64,000 nt of DNA from Flavobacterium sp. KACC 22763 (GTDB taxonomy: Bacteria > Bacteroidota > Bacteroidia > Flavobacteriales > Flavobacteriaceae). The notes beneath the pieces were generated by a model. The model made no database searches, had not been told where the DNA came from, and was given only the letters and a program-made list of their open reading frames with translations. The position numbers and the translations under genes are program-made. Shown here one piece after another: positions 1-7,901 of the stretch (its first letter is position 1; each line of letters opens with the position of its first letter). Location: NCBI RefSeq assembly GCF_028736155.1, contig NZ_CP117879.1, positions 4,836,001 through 4,900,000 on the forward strand, written 5' to 3'.

Positions 1-1
1 A

Positions 2-1225
2 ATTTACCAGACATCATCATATGTATTTAATAATGCAGATCATGCTGCCAATTTATTTGGTCTTGCTGAAGCAGGATTTATTTATACAAGATTAAATAAC
101 CCGACAAACGATATTTTAGAGCAGCGACTGACGGCGCTCGAAGGCGGAATTGGAGCTGTAGTAACCGCTTCTGGAGCATCTGCAATTTCAACAACTTTAT
201 TGACTTTGCTAAAAGCAGGAGATCATATCGTAGCTTCAAACAGTTTATACGGAGGAACGTATAATCTTTTAAAAGTTACGTTGCCAAGATTAGGAATTAC
301 AACCACATTTGTAGATCCTTCAAAAGCTGAAAATTTTACCAAAGCAGCAAAAGAAAACACAAGAGCTTTCTTTGTTGAGTCTCTTGGAAATCCAAAATTA
401 GACGTACTAGACTTAAAAGCAATTTCGGCAGAAGCCAAAGCATTCAAAGTACCATTTATAGTAGACAATACAGTTGCGACACCTTATTTATTAAACCCAA
501 TTAAATATGGTGCCGATATTGTAATTCACTCCTTAACAAAATATATCGCAGGAAACGGAACTTCATTAGGAGGCGTTATCATTGATGCTGGAAACTTTGA
601 TTGGGCAAACGGAAAATTCCCTGAATTTACCGAACCATCTGCAGGATACCACGGATTAGTATATCACGAAGCCTTAGGAAATGCAGCTTTTATTGCAAAA
701 GCTCGAATTGAAGGGCTGCGTGATTTTGGTGCTGCTTTGAGTCCATTTAATGCTTTTCAGATTATTCAGGGACTAGAAACACTTCCAATTCGAATCAAGA
801 AACACAGTGAAAATGCTTTGGCTCTAGCTGAATGGTTAGAAAAACAAGATGAGGTGGTTTGGGTAAATTATCCAGGTCTAAAATCGAATAAATATAATGC
901 TTTGGCTAAAGAATATCTTCCTGAAGGGCAAAGCGGCATTATCACGTTCGGATTAAAAGGAGGTTTTGATGCGGCTAAAAAAGTGGTAGATGACACAAAA
1001 TTGTTCTCTCTGCTAGCGAATATTGGTGACACAAAATCACTGATTATTCACCCAGCAAGTACAACACACCAGCAATTGACAGAAGCAGAACAAATAGAAA
1101 CAGGAGTTTCTAAAGATTTGATTCGTCTGTCTGTTGGAATTGAAGATATCGAAGATTTAATTGCAGATCTGCAAACTGTTTTTGAGAGCGTTTCGCTTTC
1201 TCAATTCAGCATCAATAAAAATTAG
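2..1225 (+). CDS. metY: O-acetylhomoserine sulfhydrylase (5' partial)
   Basis: This is a PLP-dependent Cys/Met-metabolism enzyme that combines O-acetylhomoserine with sulfide to give homocysteine. The reading frame is open from base 2, so the true start lies before the window; about 20 residues appear to be missing against the usual length of about 430. Visible motifs are the early Y-T-R-L-N-N-P-T segment, the cofactor Asp in IVDNTVATPY, and the PLP lysine in HSLTKYIAGNG (codon 539-541). The C-terminal half has the usual IHPASTTHQQL and RLSVGIED segments. A hairpin terminator follows. The gene leads a series of methionine genes. MetZ-type and cystathionine gamma-synthase relatives are alternatives, but the G-N-G after the lysine and the insert following it are MetY-like. 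Confidence 0.92.
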   Translation: MYQTSSYVFNNADHAANLFGLAEAGFIYTRLNNPTNDILEQRLTALEGGIGAVVTASGASAISTTLLTLLKAGDHIVASNSLYGGTYNLLKVTLPRLGITTTFVDPSKAENFTKAAKENTRAFFVESLGNPKLDVLDLKAISAEAKAFKVPFIVDNTVATPYLLNPIKYGADIVIHSLTKYIAGNGTSLGGVIIDAGNFDWANGKFPEFTEPSAGYHGLVYHEALGNAAFIAKARIEGLRDFGAALSPFNAFQIIQGLETLPIRIKKHSENALALAEWLEKQDEVVWVNYPGLKSNKYNALAKEYLPEGQSGIITFGLKGGFDAAKKVVDDTKLFSLLANIGDTKSLIIHPASTTHQQLTEAEQIETGVSKDLIRLSVGIEDIEDLIADLQTVFESVSLSQFSINKN

Positions 1226-1250
1226 GTTTTTTTGTTTTTTGTTTGAAAAA

Positions 1251-1290
1251 TTGCCTTTAGCGAGTGGTTTTGCTAAAGGTAATTTTTTAT
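1251..1290 (+). terminator. Terminator after metY
   Basis: An 11-bp stem (TTGCCTTTAGC paired with GCTAAAGGTAA, one G-T pair) with a 10-base loop is followed by a T-rich run. It lies 25 bases after the metY stop. Confidence 0.75.
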
Positions 1291-1310
1291 GAAAAGCATC
1301 TTTATAAAAT

Positions 1311-1419
1311 TTAAACCATATAAGAAATATAAGTGCATTTTGTAGAGACGCACTGCAGTGCGTCTACCTTGATAAACGTTTGGATATTAAATGAACTTAC
1401 ATCCCTTATATGGTTTTAA
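1311..1419. repeat. Nested inverted repeat between metY and next gene
   Basis: The outer arms read ACCATATAAG and CTTATATGGT. Inside them, bases 1342-1367 form a near-perfect G+C-richer palindrome centred on CACTGCAGTG. This looks like a dispersed intergenic element rather than a gene-specific signal. It could fold as an extended hairpin on either strand. Confidence 0.7.
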
Positions 1420-1428
1420 AAAATTAAA

Positions 1429-2529
1429 ATGTTAGAAATTATGTCAAAGCTTAAAATAAACATTATCCTTTTCGGAATTGGTAATATCGGAAGCACTTTG
1501 ATTAATCAGATTATTGAAAGTCAGGATTTTTTTCTCGAAAGCAAAAATGTCGATTTTCATTTTCCTATTATAACCAATTCGACGGTTGCTTTTTTTGAAA
1601 AAGAAGGTGTGGGCTATTCTTGGGAAACCAATTTTAGACAATTGGCAGTTCCTTTTAAAGTAGAAGATATTGTCGAATTTGCGCAAGAAAATGAATTCGA
1701 AAATTTAATTGCCGTAGATGCAACAGCGAGTGATGAATTGGTAAAACACTATAATACGTTAATCAAAAACGGATTCAATATTGTAGCAGTAAACAAAAAG
1801 GCCAATACGCTTCCGATTGACTTATATAAAGAACTGCGAGCAGATCTTAAAAAGTATGATAAAGAGTTTTTATATGAAACTTCGGTCGAAACTGGAATTC
1901 CTGTTCTACAGACCTTAAGAGATTTGTACTATTCGGGAGAAAAAATTACAAAGATTCGAGGTGTTTTCTCTGATAATCTGAGTTATGTCTTTAATCGATT
2001 TTCATCAGAAGAAGTTACTTTTTCATCTGTTTTAAAAGACGCAAGCCTTTTGGGATTAATGAAATCAAATTTTAAAGAAGACCTTTCAGGAAATGATACG
2101 GCAAGGAAACTTTTGATATTGGCCAGAGAAATAGGAAAAGATTTTGAGTTTTCAGATATTAAAATTAAGCCATTTATAACCGAAGAGCATTTGGAGAAAA
2201 ATGGCGTATTGAACAAAGACGCTGTCGATAAATCTTTTAAAATCGCCAAGATTACTCAAGCCGAAAATCACGTGCTTCGATATGTAGGAGAATTTGATTT
2301 AGAAAAAGGCACTTTAGAAACCAAATTAATTTCAGAACCAGCAGCTTCTCCAATCGGACAATTGAAAGGTTCTGACACTATTTTTGAAATTTATACTAAA
2401 TCTTACGCCGATATTCCGATTGTAATTCAGAGTGCTCCGCCATGTAAACAGGCGATTTCGAGAGGAATTATAACCGATATTCTGAAAATTGTCGAGCGAA
2501 TTAGGACTAAAGAAGCTGTTTGGCTGTAA
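1429..2529 (+). CDS. Homoserine-dehydrogenase-like protein, likely altered activity
   Basis: This 366-residue protein aligns over its whole length with the homoserine dehydrogenase half of the bifunctional enzyme at 4745-7159. It keeps the N-terminal nucleotide-fold motif (GIGNIGSTL) and the segment EDLSGND.ARKLLILARE. Two places differ. The TEPDP motif is replaced by MKSNF, so Lys212 stands where the conserved substrate-binding Glu should be. The C-terminal GAGAGSAVTARG is replaced by SAPPCKQAISRG. The Asp/Asp/Lys of the second half of the active site (Asp218 and following) remain. By family knowledge the Glu contacts homoserine, so normal activity is doubtful; a regulatory or changed-substrate role is inference. 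An alternative start is Met5 (1441). Confidence 0.75.
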   Translation: MLEIMSKLKINIILFGIGNIGSTLINQIIESQDFFLESKNVDFHFPIITNSTVAFFEKEGVGYSWETNFRQLAVPFKVEDIVEFAQENEFENLIAVDATASDELVKHYNTLIKNGFNIVAVNKKANTLPIDLYKELRADLKKYDKEFLYETSVETGIPVLQTLRDLYYSGEKITKIRGVFSDNLSYVFNRFSSEEVTFSSVLKDASLLGLMKSNFKEDLSGNDTARKLLILAREIGKDFEFSDIKIKPFITEEHLEKNGVLNKDAVDKSFKIAKITQAENHVLRYVGEFDLEKGTLETKLISEPAASPIGQLKGSDTIFEIYTKSYADIPIVIQSAPPCKQAISRGIITDILKIVERIRTKEAVWL

Positions 2530-2713
2530 TTTTTTAGAGAAAAAAGAAAAAGGTTCTTTGATAAACTGATTTGTCAAATGGAATTATTAAGAAAAACAAG
2601 CTTGTTTTGTAAGTTTTTTACCTTTATTATTTCGTTTTCGTTTTTGTAGGATGTTTTTTGACGCTAAAAAACACATTTTCAACGAATTTTGTAATTAAAT
2701 TCTTGATTTTAAT

Positions 2714-2744
2714 TTGTGTAATAAAAAAAATATTTGCATATTTG
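2714..2744 (+). promoter_or_regulatory. Putative promoter of the short-ORF unit
   Basis: TTG (2714-2716), a 20-base spacer and CATATTTG (2737-2744) give one mismatch to TAnnTTTG. The predicted transcript would start near 2751, about 20 bases before the ATG at 2772. Confidence 0.45.
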
Positions 2745-2771
2745 TTATACCCAAAAACTACTAGAAATCAA

Positions 2772-2843
2772 ATGAACTTAAAAGTCAACAAAATGTTTTG
2801 TGCCATTTCGGTTAAGACCGAGACGGGGGTCTCTATTGCTTAA
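2772..2843 (+). CDS. Putative 23-residue leader peptide 1
   Basis: A 23-codon frame begins at ATG 2772 and contains the residues NKMFCAISVKTETG near its middle. Its 3' half overlaps two mutually exclusive small hairpins: CGGT-loop-ACCG (2809-2820) and GAGAC-GGGG-GTCTC (2820-2833). An intrinsic terminator starts 34 bases after the stop. This order (promoter, tiny frame, alternative hairpins, terminator) is what translational attenuators look like. I do not recognise the peptide. It could also be a small regulatory RNA with a chance frame. Confidence 0.4.
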   Translation: MNLKVNKMFCAISVKTETGVSIA

Positions 2844-2877
2844 AAAAATTGTAAGAATACAATAATAATATAGTAAG

Positions 2878-2908
2878 AGCCTCTCAAGAAATTTTGGGAG
2901 GCTTTTTA
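2878..2908 (+). terminator. Terminator 1 of the leader region
   Basis: The stem AGCCTCTC / GGGAGGCT (one G-T pair) is followed by TTTTT. It lies between short frame 1 and short frame 2. Confidence 0.8.
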
Positions 2909-2973
2909 ATTTACAACAAATGCAGAATTTAAATAAAATACAATATAAATCACAGATGAATAAATCCTTACAG

Positions 2974-3021
2974 ATGAACAAGATGTTTACTGTCGCGCTT
3001 ATTTGCGCATACGTCTGTTGA
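2974..3021 (+). CDS. Putative 15-residue leader peptide 2
   Basis: The frame reads MNKMFTVALICAYVC then TGA. It shares the word NKMF with leader peptide 1 and, like it, is followed by an intrinsic terminator (3052-3090). No clear promoter precedes it, so it may be reached only by read-through of terminator 1. The two cysteines, the last one directly before the stop, would suit cysteine sensing, but this is inference. A chance frame is a real possibility. Confidence 0.3.
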   Translation: MNKMFTVALICAYVC

Positions 3022-3051
3022 TACTAAAAGTATATATGAGTGTAAAAACTT

Positions 3052-3090
3052 AAACCCTTTTGGTATCTAAAAATCCAAAAGGGTTTTTTT
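3052..3090 (+). terminator. Terminator 2 of the leader region
   Basis: A 12-bp perfect stem (AAACCCTTTTGG / CCAAAAGGGTTT) is followed by a run of T. Confidence 0.88.
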
Positions 3091-3167
3091 ATTCCAGAAA
3101 ACGATTTAACAAAAAGATAAACGAGAAATAAAGATTATAAAACACAACTTAACTAAAACTTAATATC

Positions 3168-3383
3168 ATGAGCACATTGAACTACTTAGCAGAAAAAATT
3201 TCAAATTTGAAAAACAGAAGGACTAGAAAAAATAATCCGCCACCAACAAACGAATTGGCTCACCCAAGATTCGGAATAACTGAGGCTGGAATCACAGAGG
3301 AAAGTAAAGGAGCTGAGAAAAAAGCACCAAACTCTTTATTGTTTTTGATGTATTCAAAAGAAAATGACACGCTTTTTATCTAA
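3168..3383 (+). CDS. Small hypothetical protein (71 aa)
   Basis: This 71-residue, Lys/Arg- and Pro-rich protein starts with MSTLNYLAEKISNL and has no signal peptide or membrane segment. I recognise no family. The ATG is preceded by an A-rich stretch as is usual here. It sits 78 bases after terminator 2 and before the metX promoter, so it could be the gene controlled by the leader region. It may also be a spurious frame. Confidence 0.4.
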   Translation: MSTLNYLAEKISNLKNRRTRKNNPPPTNELAHPRFGITEAGITEESKGAEKKAPNSLLFLMYSKENDTLFI

Positions 3384-3515
3384 ACGGAAAAAGCATCATA
3401 AACTAGGGTAAAACCTGCTTAATTTTACTGGGCATTTTTGTTCGGTAAATTTTTGCGTATAATAGTTTTTGCTAAAGTAAGTCTCAGAAATTTAACAAAC
3501 ACTTTTAGATAAAAT

Positions 3516-3546
3516 TTGTTTGTTAGAGAAAATAGTAGTTAATTTG
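3516..3546 (+). promoter_or_regulatory. Putative metX promoter
   Basis: TTG (3516-3518), a 20-base spacer and TTAATTTG (3539-3546) match the TAnnTTTG pattern with one difference. The expected transcript start is about 25 bases before the riboswitch P1 stem. Confidence 0.55.
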
Positions 3547-3576
3547 CACTCGTTAAGTTCAAACACGTATTGAAAT

Positions 3577-3680
3577 GTTATAAAGAAAGGACGAGGGATT
3601 AGACCCGATGAAGCCTTAGCAACCCTTCGGTAAAACGAAGAAGGTGCTACATTCTACCACGCCAAACGTGGAAAGATAAC
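3577..3680 (+). promoter_or_regulatory. SAM-I (S-box) riboswitch
   Basis: The conserved core is easy to see: GAGGGATTAGACCC, then GATGAAGCC, GCAACC, GAAGGTGCTA, and finally GAAAGAT. P1 is closed by GTTAT (3577-3581) with ATAAC (3676-3680). P4 is the ACCACG/CGTGG hairpin. It precedes metX and thrA, so high S-adenosylmethionine should lower synthesis of activated homoserine. Confidence 0.95.
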
Positions 3681-3753
3681 AACAAGATTTTTTCTAGTTA
3701 AACCTAGTTTTTCTTTCTAATATTTCCATATACAAGTCAATAATACAATAGAT

Positions 3754-4743
3754 TTGAAATTGGAAAATATACCAAATCCCATTATAATTCAAGATTTCAT
3801 CACAGAAAGTGGTGCAACTTATCATTCTATACCATTAAGTTTTACGCTTGCAGGACAACCGCTGCACAGCGCGCCTATTGTTTTGGTTAATCATGCTTTA
3901 ACTGGAAATTCGCAAGTTACTGGCGAAAACGGCTGGTGGAATGACTTAATTGGCGAAGGTAAAACCATTGATACTGCTGTTTATACCGTTTTAGCCTTTG
4001 ATATTCCTGGAAACGGAAGCAACTCTTTCTTAATCGATAACTATTTAGATTTTACAGCAAGAGACATTGCAAGAATTTTTATTGAAGGAATTAAAGCCTT
4101 ACAAATTGAAAAGCTTTTTGCTGTTATTGGAGGTTCTGTAGGAGGCGGAATTGCGTGGGAAATCTTGGCATTAGCACCAAACATTACAGAAAACCTTATT
4201 CCGATTGCGAGCGACTGGAAATCGACAGACTGGCTTATCGCAAATTGCTTTTTGCAAGAGCAAATTCTAAATAATTCTTCAAAACCAATCGAAGATGCTA
4301 GAATTCACGCCATGCTTTGTTACCGTTCGCCAGAATCATTCAAAGAAAAATTCCAAAGAACCATCAATCAAGATCTTTTGATTTTTAATATAGAAAGCTG
4401 GCTGGCGCATCACGGAAAAAAATTGCAGAAAAGATTTCAGTTGTCTTCTTATAAATTAATGAATCAGTTGCTTAAAACAATTGATATTACTAGAAATAGT
4501 GAAAGTTTTGAAAACTTAATGTCTAAAACGAAAGCTTCAATTCATATTGTCGGAATCAATTCAGATTTGTTTTTTACAGCAAAAGAAAACGTAGAAACCT
4601 ACGAAGAATTGAAGAAGTTTAAAGACAATGTTTTTTATAGCGAAATTGATTCGGTTCACGGACATGACGCTTTTTTAATCGAGTACAAACAATTAGATCA
4701 TTTACTTGCCGACATTTTTAAGGCAGAAACAATAAAGAAATAA
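3754..4743 (+). CDS. metX: Homoserine O-acetyltransferase (MetX-like)
   Basis: This alpha/beta-hydrolase-fold acyltransferase is expected to acetylate homoserine for MetY or MetZ. It has LVNHALTGNSQV near residue 45, the nucleophile elbow GGSVGGG (Ser128), a late Asp in NSDLFF and the catalytic His in VHGHDAF. It is 329 residues, shorter than the usual 350-380, as in several Bacteroidota homologues. The start is TTG 3754: there is no in-frame ATG before the conserved region, and the SAM riboswitch ends 73 bases upstream. One base separates its stop from the next start, so it is co-transcribed with the aspartokinase/homoserine dehydrogenase gene. Acetyl versus succinyl donor cannot be decided by eye. 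Confidence 0.88.
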   Translation: MKLENIPNPIIIQDFITESGATYHSIPLSFTLAGQPLHSAPIVLVNHALTGNSQVTGENGWWNDLIGEGKTIDTAVYTVLAFDIPGNGSNSFLIDNYLDFTARDIARIFIEGIKALQIEKLFAVIGGSVGGGIAWEILALAPNITENLIPIASDWKSTDWLIANCFLQEQILNNSSKPIEDARIHAMLCYRSPESFKEKFQRTINQDLLIFNIESWLAHHGKKLQKRFQLSSYKLMNQLLKTIDITRNSESFENLMSKTKASIHIVGINSDLFFTAKENVETYEELKKFKDNVFYSEIDSVHGHDAFLIEYKQLDHLLADIFKAETIKK

Positions 4744-4744
4744 A

Positions 4745-7159
4745 ATGAAAGTATTAAAATTTGGAGGTAAATCATTAGCAAACGGAGAAGGACTTAATAA
4801 AGTTGTTTCAATCATTTCTGATAAAGTAAATCAAGGTGAAAAAATTGCCGTTGTAGTATCTGCGCGTGGAAATGCGACAGATGAGCTTGAATTTATCTTA
4901 AGCATTGCGGCTAAAAATGGCAGTTACAAAGAATTATTAGAAAATTTCAAAAAATATCAAATATCAGATTATCCACAGGTTGATTTGTCTGAAGAGTTTA
5001 ATGTCTTAGACAAACTTTTTGAAGGCGTAAGTTTAATTGGAGATTACAGCAAAAAAATCAAAGATCAGATTTTGTCAAAAGGTGAATTGCTTTCGGCTAA
5101 ATTATTGACAGCAATTTTATTGGAAAAAGGAATTCCAGCCAATTTTGTGGATACAAGAGATCTGCTGAAAACCGATTCTAAATTTGGCGATGCACAGCCA
5201 TTAGAACAGCTTTCAAAGAAAAACGTAGTAAATTATTTTAAAGAACATAACGGAGAAACGGTTAATATAGTTACAGGTTTCATTGGATCTAACAACAACA
5301 ACGATACAACTACTTTAGGTAGAAATGGCAGTAACTATACCGCTTCGTTAATCGCCAATTATTTAAATGCTGAAGAACTGCAAAACTTCACGCACGTAGA
5401 CGGAATCTACACAGCAAACCCAGATTTGGTTGCAGATGCTAAAAAAATCGAATATTTATCGTTTAATGAAGCAAATGAGCTGGCAAATTTTGGAGCTACA
5501 ATTCTTCATGCAAAGACAATTATTCCTTTGTTAGAAAAGAATATTCCGTTACGTATTTTAAATACTTTCAACCACGAAAACCGCGGAACTTTAATTACAT
5601 CGGATTCTTCTAAAGAAGGAATTAAAACACTTTCTGTATTAGAAAATGTCTCTCTTGTAAATCTTGAAGGACGCGGATTACTTGGAAAAGCTGGAGTTGA
5701 TGCCCGAATTTTTAAAGTAATGGGAGATCACAATATCAGTGTGAGTATTATTTCTCAAGGCTCATCTGAAAGAGGAATCGGATTGGTTGTGGCAACTGAA
5801 AAAGCAACTCTTGCAATGGTTGAATTAGAAAAAGAGTTTGAAAATGACTTTTATTCTAAAGATGTAAATCAGATTACAGTAACAGACAATGTATCGGTAA
5901 TATCGATTATCGGGCAAGATTTGAGTACTTTCCACAAACCATACACCGCTTTAATCAAAAACAAAATTGTTCCGATTTTATTCAACAACACCGTAACAGG
6001 TAAAAACGTGAGTTTAGTTGTTAAAAAAGAGGAATTAAACAAAGCTTTAAATGTTATTCACGGAGAGATTTTTGGAGTTTCAAAAAAGATCAACATTGCC
6101 ATTTTCGGTCACGGATTAGTTGGAGGAACTTTAATCAATCAGATTTTAGAATCGGCTGCGGCAATTGAAAAACGTAAGGACATTAAACTGAATGTTTTCG
6201 CTATAGCGAATTCTAAAAAACTGCTTTTAAACAAATACGGAGTTAACAGCAATTGGAAAAACGATATTGCAACCAAAGGCGAAGCTTACACCATAAAAGA
6301 TATTATTGCTTACGCAAATGAACATCATTTAGAAAACTTAATTGCGATTGACAATACGGCAAGTGCAACTTTCGTTGAAAATTATATTCCGCTTGTAGAA
6401 AGCAGTTTCGATTTGATTTCTTCAAATAAAGTGGCGAATACATTAACTTATGGTTTTTACAAAGAATTAAGAAAAGCTTTGGCAGAAAACCAAAAGAATT
6501 ATTTATACGAAACCAATGTTGGTGCAGGATTGCCATTAATTGATACGATTAAATTGTTGCATCTTTCAGGAGAAAATATCACGAAAATCAAAGGAGTTTT
6601 CTCTGGAACATTAAGTTATTTATTCAATAATTTCTCTGCAAAAGATGCGCCTTTCAGCGAAATCTTGCAGGAAGCAATTGATAACGGATATACAGAACCA
6701 GATCCGCGTGAAGATTTATGCGGAAATGATGTTGGTAGAAAATTATTAATTTTAGCTAGAGAATTAGATTTGCAAAATGAGTTTGAGGAAATCTCAATTC
6801 AGAATTTAATTCCGGAACACTTACGTGAAGGAAGCGCTGCCGATTTCTTGACAAAATTAAAAGAGTTCGATCCAATTTATGCTAAAATAAAAGCAGAGCA
6901 ACAGCCAAATCACGTTTTAAGATATATTGGTGAATTGTCTGGAGATTTGCAGAATGACAAAGGAAATTTAGAAGTAAAATTAGTTTCGGTACCTTCAGAT
7001 ACAGCTTTAGGCGGATTAAAAGGTTCAGATTCTTTCTTCGAAATTTATACAGAATCTTATGGAGATCGTCCAATCGTTATTCAGGGAGCTGGTGCAGGTT
7101 CTGCAGTGACGGCAAGAGGGGTTTTCGGAGATATTTTGAGATTGTCTGATAAAGGGTAA
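4745..7159 (+). CDS. thrA: Bifunctional aspartokinase / homoserine dehydrogenase
   Basis: The 804-residue fusion has an aspartokinase domain (about 1-290), ACT region (about 300-440) and homoserine dehydrogenase (about 448-804). The kinase shows KFGGKS at the N terminus where most families have KFGGTS, GRNGSNYTA, and THVDGIYTANP where TDVDG is usual; GATILHAKT and NTFNHENRGT follow. The dehydrogenase has GHGLVGGTL, the substrate Glu651 in TEPDP, DLCGNDVGRK, and the C-terminal GAGAGSAVTARGV. It lies one base behind metX under the SAM riboswitch, so this copy probably serves methionine synthesis. The altered kinase motifs leave kinase activity to be tested; the dehydrogenase looks complete. Confidence 0.93.
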   Translation: MKVLKFGGKSLANGEGLNKVVSIISDKVNQGEKIAVVVSARGNATDELEFILSIAAKNGSYKELLENFKKYQISDYPQVDLSEEFNVLDKLFEGVSLIGDYSKKIKDQILSKGELLSAKLLTAILLEKGIPANFVDTRDLLKTDSKFGDAQPLEQLSKKNVVNYFKEHNGETVNIVTGFIGSNNNNDTTTLGRNGSNYTASLIANYLNAEELQNFTHVDGIYTANPDLVADAKKIEYLSFNEANELANFGATILHAKTIIPLLEKNIPLRILNTFNHENRGTLITSDSSKEGIKTLSVLENVSLVNLEGRGLLGKAGVDARIFKVMGDHNISVSIISQGSSERGIGLVVATEKATLAMVELEKEFENDFYSKDVNQITVTDNVSVISIIGQDLSTFHKPYTALIKNKIVPILFNNTVTGKNVSLVVKKEELNKALNVIHGEIFGVSKKINIAIFGHGLVGGTLINQILESAAAIEKRKDIKLNVFAIANSKKLLLNKYGVNSNWKNDIATKGEAYTIKDIIAYANEHHLENLIAIDNTASATFVENYIPLVESSFDLISSNKVANTLTYGFYKELRKALAENQKNYLYETNVGAGLPLIDTIKLLHLSGENITKIKGVFSGTLSYLFNNFSAKDAPFSEILQEAIDNGYTEPDPREDLCGNDVGRKLLILARELDLQNEFEEISIQNLIPEHLREGSAADFLTKLKEFDPIYAKIKAEQQPNHVLRYIGELSGDLQNDKGNLEVKLVSVPSDTALGGLKGSDSFFEIYTESYGDRPIVIQGAGAGSAVTARGVFGDILRLSDKG

Positions 7160-7171
7160 TAAATTCAGTTT

Positions 7172-7256
7172 GTCATTGCGAGGAACGAAGCAATCACATT
7201 TGCAAAATCAAGCTTTGTGTCATTGTTAGTGAGGTTGCTTCGTTCCTCGCAATGAC
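7172..7256. repeat. Inverted repeat, copy 1 of the GTCATTGCGAGG family
   Basis: Left arm GTCATTGCGAGGAACGAAGC and the matching right arm GCTTCGTTCCTCGCAATGAC enclose about 37 bases. A second copy lies at 27622-27703. It sits between thrA and the OsmC gene and could act as a transcript-stabilising hairpin. Confidence 0.85.
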
Positions 7257-7288
7257 AAGAATAAAAAAAACAAAAAAATAACAACACA

Positions 7289-7714
7289 ATGAAAGTAACT
7301 TTAAACAGAGTAAATGACGCATTTCATTTCAAAGTAAAAAATGAACGCGGACACGTAGTTGACGTTGATAGCAGAGCCGAATTTGGCGGAAGCGATTTAG
7401 GTGCAAGTCCAATGGAATTGGTATTGATGGGAGTTGCGGGTTGTAGCGCTATTGATATGATTTCGATCTTAAAAAAACAGCGTCAGGAAATCACTTCTTT
7501 TAATGCTGAGGTTGAAGGAACACGAGTGCAAATCGAAGAGGCAAAACCTTTTAAAGAAATCGATGTGGTTTTCTATTTAGAAGGAGAAATCAATCCAGAA
7601 AAAGCAAAAAAAGCAGCACAACTTTCTTTTGAGAAATATTGTTCAGTTGCCAAAACGGTAGAACCGACAGCAACCATTAACTACAAAGTTGTCTTGAACA
7701 ACGAAGCTTTATAA
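7289..7714 (+). CDS. OsmC family protein
   Basis: This 141-residue OsmC/Ohr-fold protein keeps both conserved cysteines, in GVAGCSAIDM and EKYCSVAKTVEP, which in this family reduce organic or fatty-acid hydroperoxides. Its place between homoserine and sulfhydrylation genes suggests a thiol- or sulfide-linked protective role, but that is inference. It starts at an ATG behind an A-rich stretch (AACAACACA). Substrate is unknown. Confidence 0.88.
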   Translation: MKVTLNRVNDAFHFKVKNERGHVVDVDSRAEFGGSDLGASPMELVLMGVAGCSAIDMISILKKQRQEITSFNAEVEGTRVQIEEAKPFKEIDVVFYLEGEINPEKAKKAAQLSFEKYCSVAKTVEPTATINYKVVLNNEAL

Positions 7715-7901
7715 ATTAGTTAATTAGAGAATTGGATAATTAGAAAATTAGATAATTCTTTTGACCTCTTAAAATGAAATTCGCTTTGGTTCTTAGTGAA
7801 GCTTTGTGTTTCCTTTGAGAGTCTCTGTGAAATTTATATAAAAATAGAATTAGTGCTAATTAGTGCAATTCGTGTTAAAACAAAAAAAACAAAACAACAC
7901 A

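Larger units (their letters stand above)
2530..3167 (+). other. Leader-like region without a large gene
   Basis: This 638-base stretch holds a putative promoter, two very short reading frames and two intrinsic terminators, listed separately. Bases 2530-2713 show no feature I can name. The piece around 2942-2983 (repeated CAGATGAA words) resembles common flavobacterial intergenic filler, which weakens the case for the second short frame. Confidence 0.5.
3384..3753 (+). other. metX leader region
   Basis: This 370-base gap holds the metX promoter and a SAM riboswitch, listed separately. After the aptamer (3681-3753) only a weak CTAG-loop-CTAG hairpin before a T-rich run is visible, so no convincing intrinsic terminator marks the expression platform. 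Bases 3384-3515 show nothing I can name. Confidence 0.6.

Noticed and set aside
2658..2843. A 61-codon frame with an alternative early start
   Set aside because: The first part overlaps the putative promoter; only the 23-codon frame from ATG 2772 fits the transcript start.
7863..7901. Upstream GTG start for the MetZ-type gene
   Set aside because: The added residues come from low-complexity spacer sequence and no conserved residue lies before ATG 7902.
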